The notes below the pieces were generated by a model. The model was not told the DNA's origin. It did not search any database and saw nothing but the letters and a program-made list of their open reading frames with translations. 7,259 nucleotides of DNA, taken from assembly GCA_937895775.1 (NCBI GenBank), contig CALBLD010000313.1:1-7259 (forward strand), read 5' to 3'. Source of the stretch: an uncultured Clostridia bacterium (GTDB lineage: Bacteria; Bacillota; Clostridia; Oscillospirales; CAG-272). Position 1 is the stretch's first letter. Each line of letters opens with the position of its first letter. The translations under genes were made by a program, and so were the position numbers. Below, one piece after another: positions 1 to 6,694 of this stretch.

Positions 1-1375
1 GGAAAAGCTCTGGACAGGCGTATTTCACAAATCACTTGACGAAAAAGCAAACGATTTCAACTCATCGATTGCGGTTGACGGCAGAATGTACCGTCAGGAC
101 ATAAAAGGCTCTATCGCCCATGTTTCGATGCTCGCTTCGGTCGGAATAATCTCATCCGACGAAAAAGAAAAGATAACAACCTGTCTGTCGGACATCCTTG
201 ATGAAATCGACAGCGGAAAGCTTGAGATAAACAGCTCTGCCGAGGACATACACACATTCATTGAAAACGAGCTGACAAGGCGCATAGGCAATGTCGGAAA
301 GAAGTTGCACACCGCCCGGAGCCGAAACGACCAGGTTGCAACCGATCTGCGCCTATGGATCAGGGATGAAAGTCATATTCTGACAGATCGCATCAAAGCA
401 CTTATATGCGAAATCACAAAGAAAGCAACCGAAAACAAAACGCTTATCATGCCCGGCTACACACATCTGCAAAGAGCGCAACCGATACTGTTTGCGCATC
501 AGCTGCTTGCATACTGTTACATGTTTTCAAGGGACATTTTGCGGATTGAGGATGCGGTAAAGAGAATGAATCTGTCCCCGCTCGGCTCATGCGCCCTTGC
601 GGGAACCACCTACAACACCGACAGATTTTTCACGGCTTCCGCGCTCGGCTTTGACGGTATCACCGAAAACAGCATCGACGGCGTATCCGACAGGGACTTC
701 TGCATAGAGATCATTTCGGCAATTTCGGTCGTCATGATGCATCTGTCGAGATTTTCGGAGGAAATCGTATTATGGTCAACAGCCGAATTTCACTTTATTG
801 AGATTGATGACTCGTTTACCACCGGATCAAGCATAATGCCGCAAAAGAAAAACCCCGACATTGCCGAGCTTGTCAGGGGAAAGGTCGGCAGAGTATACGG
901 GGATCTTATCGCCATGCTCACCGTGATGAAGGGACTTCCCCTTGCCTACAACAAAGACCTTCAAGAGGACAAGGAGGCGGTATTCGACGCATTTGACACG
1001 GTCGCCGCCTGTCTTGATGTATTTGCTCCGATGATAGCTTCCATACGACCGATTTCAGAAAAGATGCTTGACGCATGCAAGGAAGGCTTCATAAATGCGA
1101 CCGATCTTGCCGACTATCTTGTCGGCAAGGGCATACCCTTCCGTGATGCTTACAGAATTTCCGGTCAGGCTGTCGCACTTTGCACCGCCACCGGAAATAC
1201 ACTTGACAGTCTGCCGATCGGACTTTACAGATCGCTCAGTTCTGTCATTGATGAGGACATCTATACAGCGATCTCACCTGAAAAGTGTGTGGCAAGGCGC
1301 ACATCCGCAGGCGGAACAGGATATGCCTCGGTTGAACGGCAGATAAAACAGATATCCGACTTTTGCAAAAAATGA
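1..1375 (+). CDS. argH: Argininosuccinate lyase, lacking only the first few codons
   Basis: This enzyme cleaves argininosuccinate to arginine and fumarate, the last step of arginine biosynthesis in the cytoplasm. The reading frame is open from base 2, and 457 residues are visible against a family norm of about 460, so only the start codon and one to three residues lie outside the window. Family motifs appear in order: an N-terminal KLWTGVF block, then FNSSI, DIKGS and EDIHTFIE. They are followed by HTARSRNDQVATDLRLW (about bases 308-358), GYTHLQRAQP with the conserved His (from about 454), and the lyase/fumarase signature GSSIMPQKKNPD (824-859) carrying the catalytic-loop serine. The N-terminal block normally reads LWGGRF or LWSGRF; here the arginine is valine, which is unusual. 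The gene ends with TGA just before a strong terminator. Whether argG or other arginine genes precede it cannot be seen. Confidence 0.97.
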   Translation, partial: EKLWTGVFHKSLDEKANDFNSSIAVDGRMYRQDIKGSIAHVSMLASVGIISSDEKEKITTCLSDILDEIDSGKLEINSSAEDIHTFIENELTRRIGNVGKKLHTARSRNDQVATDLRLWIRDESHILTDRIKALICEITKKATENKTLIMPGYTHLQRAQPILFAHQLLAYCYMFSRDILRIEDAVKRMNLSPLGSCALAGTTYNTDRFFTASALGFDGITENSIDGVSDRDFCIEIISAISVVMMHLSRFSEEIVLWSTAEFHFIEIDDSFTTGSSIMPQKKNPDIAELVRGKVGRVYGDLIAMLTVMKGLPLAYNKDLQEDKEAVFDAFDTVAACLDVFAPMIASIRPISEKMLDACKEGFINATDLADYLVGKGIPFRDAYRISGQAVALCTATGNTLDSLPIGLYRSLSSVIDEDIYTAISPEKCVARRTSAGGTGYASVERQIKQISDFCKK

Positions 1376-1385
1376 GGTCATGACG

Positions 1386-1417
1386 AAAAAACCGAACCCC
1401 GACGGGTTCGGTTTTTT
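1386..1417. terminator. Bidirectional rho-independent terminator shared by argH and the convergent surface-protein gene
   Basis: A perfect 14-bp inverted repeat (arms 1386-1399 and 1404-1417) encloses the four-base loop CGAC. The stem core is CCGAACCC/GGGTTCGG. The outer six pairs are A-T, so each strand reads a GC stem followed by six T. It lies 11 bases after the argH stop and 21 bases past the stop of the minus-strand gene, so it can serve both. Confidence 0.95.
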
Positions 1418-1437
1418 ATGTAAATCAATCGGACATA

Positions 1438-3333
1438 TTATCCGCGTACTCTCTTTTTGTTCAGACAGATATAAGCCGCCGCAAGAGAGATGACCGCAAA
1501 GCCTGCGGCTATCACAAGGATCGTGCCGACGCCTGTTTTCGGCGGTTCGGTTATCTTGGGGATCGAAACCGATGCCTTCTTATCGTGGCAGACAGAACAT
1601 TCCTCATGCTTTGAGCCTTCTTTTTCTGTTGTCGGCTCCTCGTCGATAATCCACTTATAATCGTGAGCCTTCTTATCTGTCAGAAGGAGATTCTCGTTTT
1701 CGATCTCATTCTGCCCGTTTTCATCGGCGAAGATTGCATTACATTCGGTACACTTGTAGTGTGCTTTCTTACCGTTTTCGGTACAGGTTGCGGGAACCTC
1801 GTCCACCGGAACTATTTTATGACCATTTGCGTCTATTGCCACGGGAGTTTCGATTTCATGTTCCCCATTCTCATCCGAGAACAGCTTTTCGCACTTTTTG
1901 CACTTCCAGTACTCATTATATCCGGGTTCTGTGCAGGTTGCGGGCTTCCCTTCAACCTTTTCAAGCTCATGACCATCAGGGTCGATTGCGGTTTTCTCTT
2001 CTCCCGGTGCATCGCAGCGCTTGCAGTGGTGGGACGCTTCTCCCGGCTCGGTGCAGGTTGCCTCTTTATCGACGGTAAGCTTTTCGTCGGGCTGATGTCC
2101 GCCGTAATAGTCAACGCATATATTTGCGAGAACCGTGCGCATATCAGCCGCTGCGATCTTATTATTACCGGCAACATCCGAACCACCTATGGCTCCGATG
2201 CCCGCATTCTTTTCCGAGTCAAACGAGCAATCGCTTACATTTCCGTTTGTATCGTATCCGACAAAACCGCCTGCGGGATAGTTATCCGGATCCTGAACCG
2301 TGATCTTACCCGCAGCATGGGAATTCTTTATTATACATCCCGCGTTTGTTCCCGCAAAACCGCCTGTTTTGGAGAGAACGCCTTTTCTGAGCGTATTATT
2401 GACATCGCCGAGCGCAACACAGTTTGTTATCTCACAGGGACCAAAATCGTCTGCACTGTAACCGACAAATCCGACGAATCCGCCGACGTGCCAGTTTCTG
2501 CCGTTTACCTCGGCATCGGACAGACATTTGTTTGCTTTTGTTTCACAGTAAAACTGTCCGGCATAGCCGCCGACGCAGTAATATCCGTTTACGGTACCCG
2601 AAGAAGTGCAGGAGTCGTGAACTCCGCAAAAATCAAGTCCGACAAAACCGCCTGCAAAATAATCGCTGTTGATCTCGACATCCGAGGAACAGTTTTTGTA
2701 AACGCCGTAGCTGTTCTGACCGACAAGTCCGCCGCAGGAGATATTTCCTTCGACCTTACCCGACACATGACAGTTTTCAACCAAAATGTCAATTCCGTAT
2801 CCTTCGGCTGCATTGCCGATAAGTATGCCCGCACCGTCATAACCCGCCTCGGTATCGGCACTTTTAACGTATGCGTCTTTTATCGTAAGATTCTTTATCT
2901 CTCTGCCCGAAACATTTCCGAAAAATCCGGCAGAGAACTTATTTTCGCTTTCGTCAACGTACATTCCGGAGACAGTATGTCCGTCGCCGTCAAAATATCC
3001 TCTGAACGCATGCACAGATCCTGTAGTCGTTCCGGTTCCTATCGGTATCCAGCGATGTGCGGAAAGATCGATATTATCGGTGAGTTTGAAGTACTCATTC
3101 GAATGATCGCGATCATATACGCCTGAATTGATATCGACTGCAAGCTTTGCTATCTGCTCTGCAGTTGCAAGCAGGTACGGGTCGTCCTTTGTCCCGCTTC
3201 CGCCTCCGAAGTCTTTTGCCGCATAGTCTGTCCATATCCCTTCGGGTACATTTTCGTTTGCCGATGCCGAAAATGCGAAAAGACCGATACAGATTGCGAC
3301 CGCCAAGATGACAGTCAAAATCTTTTTGTTCAT
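1438..3333 (-). CDS. Secreted surface protein with GLUG-type repeats, cysteine-rich repeats and a PPKTG sorting signal
   Basis: This 631-residue protein is predicted to be exported and anchored to the cell wall; its ligand or role is unknown. Residues 1-25 form a signal peptide (KK, hydrophobic core, ending ASA). Residues 46-70 (GTKDDPYLLATAEQ...) are the lead-in usual before GLUG-type beta-helices. From about 135 to 361 the glycine motif recurs as GGLVGQN (201), GGFVGLD (228), GGYAGQF (255), GGFVGFV (284), GGFAGTN (324) and GGFVGYD (355), with a Cys-rich turn between copies. Residues 425-590 hold four degenerate repeats built on ATCTEPG...CxxC...H. The C-terminus has PPKTG (597-601), one membrane helix (about 602-622) and a basic tail, which is the layout of a sortase substrate with Pro in place of the Leu of LPxTG. 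The ATG is supported by GGAGGT at 3341-3346, seven bases upstream. The gene stands alone between its own promoter and a terminator. Confidence 0.9.
   Translation of the reverse strand: MNKKILTVILAVAICIGLFAFSASANENVPEGIWTDYAAKDFGGGSGTKDDPYLLATAEQIAKLAVDINSGVYDRDHSNEYFKLTDNIDLSAHRWIPIGTGTTTGSVHAFRGYFDGDGHTVSGMYVDESENKFSAGFFGNVSGREIKNLTIKDAYVKSADTEAGYDGAGILIGNAAEGYGIDILVENCHVSGKVEGNISCGGLVGQNSYGVYKNCSSDVEINSDYFAGGFVGLDFCGVHDSCTSSGTVNGYYCVGGYAGQFYCETKANKCLSDAEVNGRNWHVGGFVGFVGYSADDFGPCEITNCVALGDVNNTLRKGVLSKTGGFAGTNAGCIIKNSHAAGKITVQDPDNYPAGGFVGYDTNGNVSDCSFDSEKNAGIGAIGGSDVAGNNKIAAADMRTVLANICVDYYGGHQPDEKLTVDKEATCTEPGEASHHCKRCDAPGEEKTAIDPDGHELEKVEGKPATCTEPGYNEYWKCKKCEKLFSDENGEHEIETPVAIDANGHKIVPVDEVPATCTENGKKAHYKCTECNAIFADENGQNEIENENLLLTDKKAHDYKWIIDEEPTTEKEGSKHEECSVCHDKKASVSIPKITEPPKTGVGTILVIAAGFAVISLAAAYICLNKKRVRG
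1566..2076 (-). repeat. Four degenerate cysteine/histidine repeats in the surface protein
   Basis: At protein level four units are visible. Cys positions are 427/437/440, 467/478/481, 517/528/531 and 579/582. In the last unit the first Cys is replaced (TTEKEG for TCTEPG). A His follows each of the first three units (455, 505, 557). The period is 40 residues for the first step and about 50 afterwards. Units 2 and 3 also share an F-x-DENG stretch after the CxxC. The Cys/His spacing could bind a metal, but that is inference. Similar repeats are common in surface proteins of gut Clostridia; I know of no assigned function. Confidence 0.8.
2224..2751 (-). repeat. GLUG-type repeat region of the surface protein
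   Basis: Six copies of a G-G-(F/L/Y)-(V/A)-G motif occur at intervals of about 27-40 residues between residues 201 and 361. They are separated by segments of the type 'xxNCxSxGxVxG'. This spacing is typical of GLUG repeats, which are thought to build a right-handed beta-helix or solenoid in secreted proteins. The DNA copies have diverged, so this is an old repeat and not a recent tandem duplication. Confidence 0.75.
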
Positions 3334-3352
3334 TTTTCAAACCTCCTGTATT

Positions 3353-3370
3353 CAATCGACCGATCGATTG
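3353..3370. promoter_or_regulatory. Inverted repeat in the leader of the surface-protein gene
   Basis: CAATCGA-CCGA-TCGATTG is a perfect 7-bp inverted repeat with a four-base centre. It begins about four bases after the predicted transcription start and ends seven bases before the ribosome binding site. It could be a repressor operator or a 5' stem-loop in the mRNA. The symmetry is directly visible; the function is inferred. Confidence 0.5.
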
Positions 3371-3380
3371 TTGTCTGTAA

Positions 3381-3409
3381 ATTCTACTATTTATCCAATA
3401 AAAAATCAA
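3381..3409 (-). promoter_or_regulatory. Sigma-A promoter of the surface-protein gene
   Basis: On the minus strand the -35 element is TTGATT (3404-3409) and the -10 element is TAGAAT (3381-3386), with a 17-base spacer. Transcription should start near 3374, giving a leader of about 40 bases with GGAGGT at 3341-3346. Confidence 0.75.
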
Positions 3410-3440
3410 CAGGTATTTTTTTCCATAAAGGTATTTCAGA

Positions 3441-4022
3441 TCAACCGTTCATCAGGTGTCCGACAAGAATTTTCAGGGCTATGGCGACAAGAATCACGCC
3501 GCCTGACGTTTCCGCACCCGTCCGCAGTGAGGTGCCGAGCCTTGCCCCGAGGCGTACACCGACCGCAGACAGCAGAAAGGCGGTAAATCCTATGACCGAA
3601 ACAGACAGCAAAAGTCCGCTTCCGACAGCGGTAGGGAGAGTTATTCCGACCGCAAGAGCATCGACCGAGGTGGCGACTGCCATCACAAGCATTCTGCAAA
3701 AGCCGGGGTGTCCGCTCGCACCGTTCACTTCTTCAACAGTCTTTCCGTGTCTGCCCTCACGTATCATATTTATTCCGATCAGAGAAAGCAGTGCAAAGGC
3801 GATCCAGTGATCGACCGCATTTATCAGGTCGTACATATAATTTCCGAGCAGATACCCGACGGTCGGCATGAGTGCCTGAAAGCCGCCAAACCACAGTCCG
3901 GTAACGATCATATCCTTTATTTTTACCCTTCCGATTTCAAGTCCTATACACAGCGAAACGGCAAACGCATCTGCCGCAAGTCCGAGTGCAACCGAAAACA
4001 GTGTAAAATACATTCCCATCAT
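3441..4022 (-). CDS. mntP: MntP-family manganese efflux pump
   Basis: This is an integral membrane exporter that lowers cytoplasmic Mn(II). It has 193 residues, close to the family's usual 185-190, with two halves of three membrane helices. The paired hallmark motifs are present: GLAADAFAVS near the N-terminus and ATSVDALAVG in the second half. Their aspartates lie at residues 18 and 121 by this start and correspond to the essential pair of E. coli MntP. The motif usually reads SMDAF and is AADAF here. The frame is open back to a TTG at 4043, but that codon lies inside a terminator stem. GGAG at 4028-4031 favours ATG at 4022 or 4019 (spacing 5 or 8). A third ATG at 4013 would give the most typical family N-terminus but sits 14 bases from GGAG. 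No yybP-ykoY manganese riboswitch fits in the 78 bases upstream. No clear terminator follows the gene. Confidence 0.92.
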   Translation of the reverse strand: MMGMYFTLFSVALGLAADAFAVSLCIGLEIGRVKIKDMIVTGLWFGGFQALMPTVGYLLGNYMYDLINAVDHWIAFALLSLIGINMIREGRHGKTVEEVNGASGHPGFCRMLVMAVATSVDALAVGITLPTAVGSGLLLSVSVIGFTAFLLSAVGVRLGARLGTSLRTGAETSGGVILVAIALKILVGHLMNG

Positions 4023-4032
4023 CAGATCTCCG

Positions 4033-4061
4033 AAAAAAATCAAGGAGCGAAATCGCTCCTT
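4033..4061 (-). terminator. Rho-independent terminator between the carboxypeptidase-like gene and mntP
   Basis: Read on the minus strand, an 8-bp perfect stem AAGGAGCG/CGCTCCTT (4061-4054 and 4049-4042) with loop ATTT is followed by GATTTTTTT (T-run 4039-4033). It lies 39 bases past the TGA at 4101. Its T-run ends one base before the GGAG of mntP, so any mntP mRNA with a normal leader carries all or part of this element. Confidence 0.85.
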
Positions 4062-4065
4062 AAAT

Positions 4066-4094
4066 TTTATACGGTATTATCTTTTTTATGACAG
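4066..4094 (-). promoter_or_regulatory. Possible mntP promoter
   Basis: On the minus strand CTGTCA (4089-4094; 4 of 6 to consensus) and TATAAA (4066-4071; 5 of 6) are separated by 17 bases. The predicted start, near 4059, falls within the first arm of the terminator stem. The -35 match is modest, so this is a candidate only. Confidence 0.35.
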
Positions 4095-4100
4095 GCAGGA

Positions 4101-5456
4101 TCACTCTTCCCTGCGTTTTTTCTTCTTTTGTCCCTTGATTATTGCCACGATCAGCACATATGCAACGGCAACGACCGCAACCGCAACCATTACACGCAGA
4201 ACAAAACGATCGGTGAGCACCTTTTTTGCTTCCTCGACGTAATAATCGCTCATGCTCTTTGCAATGTTGGCTCTCGTCACGAGATCCGCCCTGCCAACCT
4301 CTTCTCCGTTTCTGTAAAGGACAAGCTGACCGACTGCGGTTCCCATGTTTACCGGAGCTTCAAGATAATCGGAAGACAAGGTGTACTCATATGAAAATTC
4401 GGATTTTACATCCGAATTTTTCATCACATAGAAGCCGAAATTTCTGTCGGGTGAAAGTATCACGCTGTCGTGACCGTCCCCCATTCTCACCGGTATCTCG
4501 CACACCGGGTCATTCTCGGTAAGGACATTGACATATGAAAAAGTCCCTGCGTGATCCTTCAAAAGTTTATTGGTTATCTCATAGGTGTACGAAAAAGCCT
4601 CCGCCTTTTTTGCGTTCATCACGACCGATATATAGGTATATCCGCCTGTTTCGGCGGAGGCAATCAGCATTTCGGGATCAAGAACACTGCCGGCGACAAG
4701 TCCTGTCACATTACTCCTTATATAGCTTTTACCCGTGGCGTTGTAATAGCTGCTAAGATAGAAATTCCTGTTATATATTTTTTTGTTTCCGAGAGATGCG
4801 CATGATATCATTCCCTCGCCAGAGATCGCGGTAAGCCGTTCGCGTCTGCAAAATTCGGCGGCTATCAATGCGCAGTCATGCGCATTTGTTGTTCCCTTAT
4901 CCCCTCTTCCGGTCGGATTCAGAAATTTCGTTGACTGTGCGCCGAGCTTCTCCGCCGTCTCATTCATTTTTTCGACAAACAGACTGTCACTTCCGGCGAG
5001 CTTTCTTGCAAGCACGGTCGCCGCATCGTCAAGCCCTCTGAAAAGAGTCAGCACGGCGAGGTCAAAACAGCTTACAACGTCGCCCTCTTTAAGTCCGTAG
5101 GAATTGGAGAACTGCGAAAGCATACTCTTTTCGACCGTGAAGGTGTCATTCCAGTCGGAGACAAGCGAATCGGCGACAAGCAGGGTCACAAGCTTTGCAA
5201 CAGCATAAGGGTGGACGCTCTTGTCTCCGTTTTTATCAAACAGAAACATCTCCGACTCGGGGCAGTAAAGAAGCACAACATCGGCACCGTCGGTAACCGG
5301 GTCAAGCATCTGCTCGGTTTCTTCCGATCCTGTCGAAGGAGCGGCATACGAAAAGAGAGCAAGCAAAGGCAGAAGCGCACACACTGTCAGCAAAACGCAC
5401 ACCGAAGCCGCAACGCAATTTCTTTTCGGTTTATCAAGACACATGTTTTTTTTCAC
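4101..5456 (-). CDS. Membrane-anchored D-Ala-D-Ala carboxypeptidase (peptidase S11) homologue, probably catalytically inactive
   Basis: The fold is that of low-molecular-weight penicillin-binding proteins, which trim D-alanine from peptidoglycan outside the membrane. Visible family features are an N-terminal membrane segment (about 17-38), YGLKEGD followed by a DLAVLTLF helix, and DDAATVLARKLAGS. They continue with FVEKMNETAEKLGA...FLNPTG, a TTNAHDCALIA helix, and a beta-rich region before a C-terminal helix (about 418-440) and a KKKKRREE tail. All three active-site motifs are altered. The Ser of SxxK is Ala85 (PYAVAK, 83-88, Lys kept), SxN is Gly-Leu-Asp (141-143), and the Lys of KTG is Val250 (VTG). 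The frame is intact over 451 codons, so it is a likely pseudo-enzyme and not a decayed gene. The GTG start at 5456 is supported by AAGGAT (5465-5470), which overlaps the ribF stop; an in-frame ATG at 5444 is 20 bases from that site. It is the last gene of the ireB-ribF operon. Confidence 0.85.
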   Translation of the reverse strand: MKKNMCLDKPKRNCVAASVCVLLTVCALLPLLALFSYAAPSTGSEETEQMLDPVTDGADVVLLYCPESEMFLFDKNGDKSVHPYAVAKLVTLLVADSLVSDWNDTFTVEKSMLSQFSNSYGLKEGDVVSCFDLAVLTLFRGLDDAATVLARKLAGSDSLFVEKMNETAEKLGAQSTKFLNPTGRGDKGTTNAHDCALIAAEFCRRERLTAISGEGMISCASLGNKKIYNRNFYLSSYYNATGKSYIRSNVTGLVAGSVLDPEMLIASAETGGYTYISVVMNAKKAEAFSYTYEITNKLLKDHAGTFSYVNVLTENDPVCEIPVRMGDGHDSVILSPDRNFGFYVMKNSDVKSEFSYEYTLSSDYLEAPVNMGTAVGQLVLYRNGEEVGRADLVTRANIAKSMSDYYVEEAKKVLTDRFVLRVMVAVAVVAVAYVLIVAIIKGQKKKKRREE

Positions 5457-5469
5457 AGCCGCACATCCT

Positions 5470-6423
5470 TTACCTGCTTAGATAAAACTTTTCGGCAGAC
5501 TCAATATCGTCCGCAATCCTGCGATAGAGCATATCCGCAGATGAAAATCTGATCTCCGGGCGGCAGAACTTATCAAAAAGCACCGATACCTTATCGCCGA
5601 CCTGCGGAAACGCATCAACATTTCCGAGCAGATGTATCTCGCAGAGCGGCAGGCTCTCCCCGTATTCGCCGTCAAACGTGGGTCTGACTCCGATATTCAC
5701 TATTGACGGGAGCGGGTTCCCGTTCCAGAGGCAACGGGCAAAATACACTCCGAATCTCGGTGCGACATTTCCACTGTCAAGCATCAGATTAAGTGTCGGA
5801 CACGACATCCTGCGTCCGACCGCTCTGCCGTGTACAATATTTCCGCTTATATCGTAAGGTCTTCCGAGAAGTGCCGCCGCAAGCTCGGTATTTCCGTCGG
5901 CAACCGCCTTTCTTACCTCTGTTGACGACACCTTTATGCCGTTATAAAACACGGGGGGCAGGACAGACAGTTCGGATATTCCGTGACCGAGCAATTCGTC
6001 GCGGAGTACGGAAGCATCTCCGGCGGCATTTCTTCCGAATCTGAAATTGAATCCGCAGACCGCTCCGACAGCATGAAGCCGCGACAGCAGAACATCGCTT
6101 ACAAATTCCGCCGGAGGCATATCCCTGACCTTTTCAAAATCGGCAAAATAGCATCTGTCGATCCCGCAGGCTTCGATAAGCTCCAACTTCCGCTCAAAAT
6201 CGGTTATACATCCGACGGCGGGTTTCAGTCCCCTGAAGGTAAAGACCGCCGAGACAACCTCTTTACCGAGCTTTGACGAGAGTTTTCCCGCAAGGGCTTC
6301 GGTTTTTTCAAGCAGTTTTCTGTGAGCAATATGAACCCCGTCAAAATTGCCGAGTGCAACGACGCATAGCGGCGTTGCACTCATCCCGGATTCAACAGAC
6401 ATATCACCTATGTCAAAATACAT
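5470..6423 (-). CDS. ribF: Bifunctional riboflavin kinase / FAD synthetase
   Basis: This cytoplasmic enzyme phosphorylates riboflavin to FMN and adenylylates FMN to FAD. It has 317 residues, normal for the family. The N-terminal FAD synthetase half has GNFDGVHIAHR (about 25-35; Gly to Ala in the usual HxGH), CGFNFRFG (123-130) and SSTEVR (166-171). The C-terminal kinase half has GNIVHGRAVGRR, CPTLN (208-212; usually FPTAN, with the Thr and Asn kept), GVYFAR, VNIGVRPTF (242-250), the acidic CEIHLL strand and RPEIRF. The ATG at 6423 is chosen because AAAGGAAAG lies about eight bases upstream and it follows the ireB stop by one base (TAA-A-ATG). A TTG at 6441 would extend the protein by six residues but lacks support. 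Coupling to ireB suggests translation by the same ribosomes. No FMN riboswitch is seen upstream. Confidence 0.96.
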   Translation of the reverse strand: MYFDIGDMSVESGMSATPLCVVALGNFDGVHIAHRKLLEKTEALAGKLSSKLGKEVVSAVFTFRGLKPAVGCITDFERKLELIEACGIDRCYFADFEKVRDMPPAEFVSDVLLSRLHAVGAVCGFNFRFGRNAAGDASVLRDELLGHGISELSVLPPVFYNGIKVSSTEVRKAVADGNTELAAALLGRPYDISGNIVHGRAVGRRMSCPTLNLMLDSGNVAPRFGVYFARCLWNGNPLPSIVNIGVRPTFDGEYGESLPLCEIHLLGNVDAFPQVGDKVSVLFDKFCRPEIRFSSADMLYRRIADDIESAEKFYLSR

Positions 6424-6424
6424 T

Positions 6425-6694
6425 TTATCTTTCCTTTTCAAGATAGTCGGACAGCAGAACAGTAAGCAGCTCGTCCCGCTCTATCTTGCAGATAAGGCTG
6501 CGCGCCGACTGATAATTTGTAATATAAGTCGGGTCACCGGAAAGGATATACCCGACAATCTGATTCACGGGATTATATCCCTTTGCGCGCAGTGCGGTAT
6601 AGACCTCTGTCAGAATCGCATGCACCTGCGCCTGTCTGTCATCCATCGACGGTATGACTATCGTCCTTTGTTCTGCTTTTCGGTCGTTTGGCAT
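6425..6694 (-). CDS. ireB: IreB-family regulatory phosphoprotein (UPF0297/DUF965)
   Basis: This small cytoplasmic regulator has 89 residues. In Enterococcus faecalis IreB is phosphorylated on N-terminal threonines by the PASTA-domain kinase IreK and acts against cephalosporin resistance. The family core is very clear: AILTEVYTALRAKGYNPVNQ (27-46), IVGYILSGDPTYI (46-58) and ARSLICKIERDELLTVLLSDYL (64-85). Before the fold there is a single Thr (Thr11, in RTIVIP), the best candidate for an equivalent phosphosite; that is inference. The ATG at 6694 is chosen because AAAGGGG (6701-6707) precedes it by six bases. The in-frame ATG at 6715 has no ribosome binding site. It is the first gene of an operon with ribF and a carboxypeptidase homologue. 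In many Firmicutes this gene instead sits beside alaS and ruvX, so the arrangement is notable. Confidence 0.95.
   Translation of the reverse strand: MPNDRKAEQRTIVIPSMDDRQAQVHAILTEVYTALRAKGYNPVNQIVGYILSGDPTYITNYQSARSLICKIERDELLTVLLSDYLEKER

Noticed and set aside
1663..3126. A 487-codon open frame on the plus strand opposite the surface-protein gene
   Set aside because: It is a shadow of the repetitive minus-strand gene. It has no ribosome binding site or recognisable domain, and the opposite strand has signal peptide, repeats and sorting signal.
4023..4043. TTG start extending mntP by seven residues
   Set aside because: The added codons come from the terminator stem and T-run, and the only nearby ribosome binding site (GGAG, 4028-4031) lies downstream of the TTG.
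4023..4100. yybP-ykoY manganese riboswitch before mntP
   Set aside because: The gap is too short for the element and is accounted for by a terminator and a possible promoter.
4101..5456. Calling the carboxypeptidase homologue a pseudogene
   Set aside because: The frame is uninterrupted, with a good ribosome binding site, intact membrane segments and a conserved scaffold; only catalytic positions are changed.
6424..6441. TTG start extending ribF by six residues into ireB
   Set aside because: ATG at 6423 has a well-placed ribosome binding site and directly follows the ireB stop.
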